From Candidatus Altarchaeales archaeon WOR_SM1_86-2 (GTDB lineage Archaea > Altiarchaeota > Altiarchaeia > IMC4 > MCBC01), in NCBI GenBank assembly GCA_001723855.1, contig MCBC01000045.1, positions 1 to 8,371 on the forward strand: a DNA stretch of 8,371 bases, read 5' to 3'. The notes beneath the pieces were generated by a model. That model ran no database searches. It saw only the letters and a list, made by a program, of their open reading frames with translations, and had not been told where the DNA came from. The position numbers were made by a program, and so were the translations under genes. This document shows positions 5,699 to 8,371 of this stretch, in pieces. Within the stretch, counting starts at the first letter, position 1; every line of letters starts with the position of its first letter.

Positions 5699-5994
5699 AG
5701 ATATATGGGGAATTCAAGTAATTCATCAAACAGACGCCTCATTGATGTGCAAATAGGGACGCATGTCGATTTTGCAACAACTTGCTTCGGCGGTTTGCTG
5801 TGAAACGCCCTTCGGGGAGGTGAAGTGTGCTGGAGAATTCGCTCTTAAGTGGTTAATTGGCTTCGGTCGATTAATTGCCTGTAGGGTTTTGATGAATATA
5901 TTACATGTCGCAACTTTCGGGTTGTGAGTGTCCAGCGCTTCGGTGCCGAACATAATGTAATATGGTTCGCCCTGCTTGGCCCTATAATATATCC
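5699..5994 (+). ncRNA. Candidate structured non-coding RNA of about 295 nt, family unknown
   Basis: No coding frame fits, but the plus strand folds into a closed architecture. P1 joins the ends: GATATAT/ATATATC (5700-5706, 5987-5993), extended by GGG/CCC (5707-5709, 5980-5982) past a 4-base bulge. Inside, P2 is a 10-bp helix (5721-5730 with 5888-5897), and P3 a 9-bp helix (5898-5906 with 5955-5963), giving a three-way junction. P2 encloses hairpins including a 13-bp stem 5849-5861/5866-5878; P3 encloses two more. UUCG tetraloops cap hairpins at 5786-5789, 5811-5814, 5862-5865, 5916-5919 and 5939-5942. UUCG is the stabilising loop only on this strand, which together with promoter and poly-T positions sets the orientation. 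Size and end-pairing resemble RNase P or SRP RNA, but their conserved core sequences are not found. Other options are a regulatory or lineage-specific RNA. Confidence 0.65.
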
Positions 5995-6009
5995 TTTTTC
6001 TCTTTTTTA
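5994..6009 (+). terminator. Poly-T terminator of the structured RNA
   Basis: Two T runs (CTTTTTC and CTTTTTT) follow immediately after the last paired base of the predicted P1 helix, the usual archaeal intrinsic termination signal. Confidence 0.55.
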
Positions 6010-6051
6010 AATCTCTTAATGTTTCTTCTTATACTGTTTCTATAATTAAAT

Positions 6052-6948
6052 ATGCAAGCGGTAATACCCTGTGCAGGAAAGGGAAAGCGCATGCTGCCAC
6101 TGACAAAATTTAAGCCGAAACCAATGCTCCCCATACTGAACAAGCCCGTATTAGAGTATGTTATTGAAAAGTTAAAGGCTTCGGGGATCGATGAGATAAT
6201 CTGTGTTATAGGGGAAAAGGGGGGCGGAATAAGAGATTATTTTTCAGATTTGATTTTCGTTGAGCAGAGAATTCCACTCGGGACTGCGGATGCCGTGCTG
6301 AGATGCAGAGGACTAATTAAAGATGACTTCCTGTTGGTTTGGGGCGACCACCTCTTTGAATTTGATATAAAAAAGACCGTGGAATTTCATAAAAAATACC
6401 GCTGTGATGCGACCCTTTCCCTCCAGAGAGTGGAACATCCGGAAAGAATTGGCGTTGCGGAGGTTGATGGATCGAAAATAATCGGGGTCTGCGAAAAACC
6501 AAGAAAACCAAAAACGGATATTGGAACCGTCGGATCATATATTTTAAGCCCTGTGATTTTTGATTATTTAGAAGATTTAAATGTTGTGTCTAAGGGAGAA
6601 TATGAGTTTACCGACGGAATACAAAAAATGATAGCTGCGGGCTGCGAGGTTAGAGGGAGATTTGTGAGAAAGTGGCGTAAGAATCTCACAACACCATTTG
6701 ATTTGCTGGAAGTAAATCTCAGGTTTTTGAATAAGAAAAAGAAAAAATTTTTATATGGGGAAAATTGCAAAATAGATTCTGATGTTCATAACTCAGTGAT
6801 CGGGAATAATTGTTCACTAAAAAACTGTGAAATAGAAGATTCATTGATTCTTGATGATGTGGAGATTAAAAACTCAAAGATAAAGGGCTCTGTGATAAAC
6901 TACAAAAGCAGGTTATCCGGGATGGAAGTCATTGACGAAATTGTTTAA
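6052..6948 (+). CDS. Sugar-1-phosphate nucleotidyltransferase with short C-terminal beta-helix
   Basis: This 298-residue protein is a nucleotidyltransferase of the glucose-1-phosphate uridylyl/thymidylyltransferase and GlmU type, making an NDP-sugar from NTP and sugar-1-phosphate. Visible are the nucleotide-binding loop PCAGKGKRMLPLT (6-18) with KPKPMLPI, GTADAV (77-82), the metal-binding WGD (97-99), GVAEV (134-138) and EKP (148-150). Residues from about 244 on (NCKIDSDVHNSVIGNNCSL and following) have the spaced hydrophobic pattern of a left-handed beta-helix, but only a few turns. That is too short for a full acetyltransferase, so it probably serves oligomerisation. Substrate specificity is not decided by sequence; likely roles are cell-surface glycan or glycosylation precursors. 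The ATG has no Shine-Dalgarno and A/T-rich sequence just upstream, suggesting a leaderless or short-leader mRNA. It converges on argS with one base between the stops. Confidence 0.92.
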   Translation: MQAVIPCAGKGKRMLPLTKFKPKPMLPILNKPVLEYVIEKLKASGIDEIICVIGEKGGGIRDYFSDLIFVEQRIPLGTADAVLRCRGLIKDDFLLVWGDHLFEFDIKKTVEFHKKYRCDATLSLQRVEHPERIGVAEVDGSKIIGVCEKPRKPKTDIGTVGSYILSPVIFDYLEDLNVVSKGEYEFTDGIQKMIAAGCEVRGRFVRKWRKNLTTPFDLLEVNLRFLNKKKKKFLYGENCKIDSDVHNSVIGNNCSLKNCEIEDSLILDDVEIKNSKIKGSVINYKSRLSGMEVIDEIV

Positions 6949-6949
6949 T

Positions 6950-8371
6950 TCACATCCTCTCAGGAGCATCAATTCCAAGCAAATCCAGCCCGCTCTTCAA
7001 AACATTTCTTGATGTATTAACCAGGAGGATTCTCCTTTCCTCAATTTCTACCCCGCTCCCAATGACCATGCATTTATTGTAGAACCTGCTGAACTCGGAT
7101 GCCAGCTCATATAGATAATTTGCTACAAGGTTCGGCTTCAACTCCTGTGCCGCTCTATCAACAACTTCATCGAATTTTCCGATCACCTTAATTAACTCTT
7201 TTTCTTCCCTCTCTAGTTCTATCTTACTTAAAATTCCATCAATATCAATCCCCTCAACCTCTACTTCCGACTTTTCAATTATTCGGTTTGCTCTCGTATA
7301 AGCATATTGTATGTAGGGTGCGGCATCGCCCTCAAAACTCAATGCTTCCTGCCAGGAGAATGTTATTGGCTTTAGAGGATCCCTTTTGATGATATGATAC
7401 TTTACTGCCCCGATTCCGATTACGGGTGCTATACTTATGTCTGCAATCTTTCTTTTCTTAATTTCCTTCTCTGCCTTTGAGATCGCTTCATCGATCAATT
7501 TATCTACGGTAACGGTTTGTCCTTTTCGCGTTGAAAGTTTTGCTCCCTCAATATTGACAAATGAGAAATGCACAGCATCCATTTCAACTTTAACCCCGAA
7601 GAATTCTTGAAGTATGGTTTTTAACTCCCGGAATTCAAATCGGTGGTCTTCGCCCAAAACATTTATTATGCGATCAAAGCTTTTGCTTTTTTTTAGGTGA
7701 TACGCAATATCCTTTGCTAAATAAATTGAGGTTCCATCGGATCTCGTTAAGAGCGTAGCGCCGCCTTCTCTTTTTAGCCCGAATTCAGAGAGATCCAGGC
7801 CAAAACAGTCCCCTACAGCCTGATGGTATTTCTTTATTTTTTCATTTTTTAAAAAATCCAAAACCTTGCTTACGGAATTATCAACTATAAAATCAGACTC
7901 GTAATCGAATTTATCAAAACTAATGCCGAGTTTCTTAAATGTTTCCTTCTGCCCTTTAAGACATTTTTTTGCCGCAGAAGTTATTTCCCTCAAAGAATCT
8001 TTATCGCCCTCCTCGGCTTTCTTTATCAATTCCTGAACCATGCCTTGAAATTCCTCGTCTGCTTCAAATTTCTTATGGGCAGCAACATACTCAAAGAATA
8101 TTTGAAAGTCCTCTTTATCCCCGTACTCCCTGTATTGGGATACGATATCCTCTTCTGCTTCAATCCCCTCCATGAACCCCTCTGCAATTATCGCTATCTG
8201 TTTCCCCATATCATTGACATAGTAATGAACCTCAACATCATAACCCTCAAATCTTAAAATTCTCGCAAGCGAATCGCCAATCAGTGAATTCCTGAGGCGC
8301 CCTACATGCACGGGTCCTGTCGGATTCACGGAAGTGTGCTCAAGAATTATTCTCTTATCCCTTCTGATTTT
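6950..8371 (-). CDS. argS: Arginyl-tRNA synthetase (5' end beyond the window)
   Basis: The frame is open to the window edge, giving 473 residues of ArgS, a class Ia synthetase that charges tRNA-Arg with arginine using ATP. The visible start reads IILEHTSVNPTGPVHVGR, where HVGR is the HIGH signature. LRNSLIGDSLARILRFEGYDVEVHYYVNDMGKQ-like sequence follows (split here: NSLIGDSLARIL and YYVNDMGKQ), then LLTRSDGTSIYLAKDIAYH and the KMSKS counterpart AKLSTRKGQ at about 7518-7546. The C-terminal DALR anticodon-binding domain includes YELASEFSRFYNKC and ends GLDLLGIDAPERM. Codons upstream of the GTG at 8327-8329 continue the conserved sequence, so that GTG is internal and the N-terminal tRNA-binding domain, roughly 100 residues, lies outside. 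ArgS needs bound tRNA for adenylation, a known feature of the family. No regulatory signal is visible. Confidence 0.97.
   Translation of the reverse strand, partial: KIRRDKRIILEHTSVNPTGPVHVGRLRNSLIGDSLARILRFEGYDVEVHYYVNDMGKQIAIIAEGFMEGIEAEEDIVSQYREYGDKEDFQIFFEYVAAHKKFEADEEFQGMVQELIKKAEEGDKDSLREITSAAKKCLKGQKETFKKLGISFDKFDYESDFIVDNSVSKVLDFLKNEKIKKYHQAVGDCFGLDLSEFGLKREGGATLLTRSDGTSIYLAKDIAYHLKKSKSFDRIINVLGEDHRFEFRELKTILQEFFGVKVEMDAVHFSFVNIEGAKLSTRKGQTVTVDKLIDEAISKAEKEIKKRKIADISIAPVIGIGAVKYHIIKRDPLKPITFSWQEALSFEGDAAPYIQYAYTRANRIIEKSEVEVEGIDIDGILSKIELEREEKELIKVIGKFDEVVDRAAQELKPNLVANYLYELASEFSRFYNKCMVIGSGVEIEERRILLVNTSRNVLKSGLDLLGIDAPERM

Noticed and set aside
5726..5953. 75-residue minus-strand frame inside the structured RNA
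   Set aside because: Composition follows the hairpins, with no start signal, while promoter, loops and terminator support a plus-strand RNA.
5699..5994. RNase P RNA or SRP RNA
   Set aside because: Size and end pairing fit, but the GAGGAAAGUC-type core of RNase P and the SRP helix 8 motif are not visible on either strand; not named without a covariance search.

Overview
The window looks like a chromosomal segment of an archaeon with moderate G+C and AT-rich intergenic DNA. The evidence is an archaeal/eukaryal-type ribosomal protein S12, a tRNA-Val gene without an encoded CCA, TATA-box promoters with little or no Shine-Dalgarno signal, poly-T terminators and an HxlR-family regulator. A C-terminal scrap of a nitrogenase-component-1-like protein fits methanogen-related lineages but does not prove one. 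No phage, integrase, transposase or CRISPR array was seen.

Left part (1-2770). A broken or partial nitrogenase-like 3' end (to 315) converges on a cysteine-containing HxlR regulator (344-712, minus). Divergent from the regulator, and sharing a 131-bp promoter region with matching operator-like sites, is an 85-residue protein (844-1101). It joins a small Cys4 zinc finger to a tail resembling the glycyl-radical C-terminus of anaerobic ribonucleotide reductase (NrdD). A 470-bp gap follows, then a TPR gene broken by a one-base loss in a G run (1573-2210, minus). Next come a three-unit structured repeat (2273-2402) and a decayed gene remnant (2574-2763, minus).

Middle (2776-5522). tRNA-Val(UAC) on minus is divergent from a SAMHD1-like HD phosphohydrolase. 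The ribosomal protein S12 gene follows; directly after it (1 nt gap) lies a secreted, coiled-coil, C-terminally membrane-anchored protein, and then an unrecognised 169-residue soluble protein. The usual archaeal partner, the S7 gene, does not follow S12.

Right part (5523-8371). An AT-rich spacer ends in a strong archaeal promoter and a roughly 295-nt segment that folds into a closed three-way-junction RNA carrying several UUCG-capped hairpins, followed by a poly-T terminator. I could not match it to a known RNA family. A sugar-phosphate nucleotidyltransferase follows and converges, with one base between the stop codons, on arginyl-tRNA synthetase, whose N-terminus lies beyond the window.

The two items most worth following are the possible NrdD glycyl-radical spare part with its redox-type regulator, and the unassigned structured RNA.
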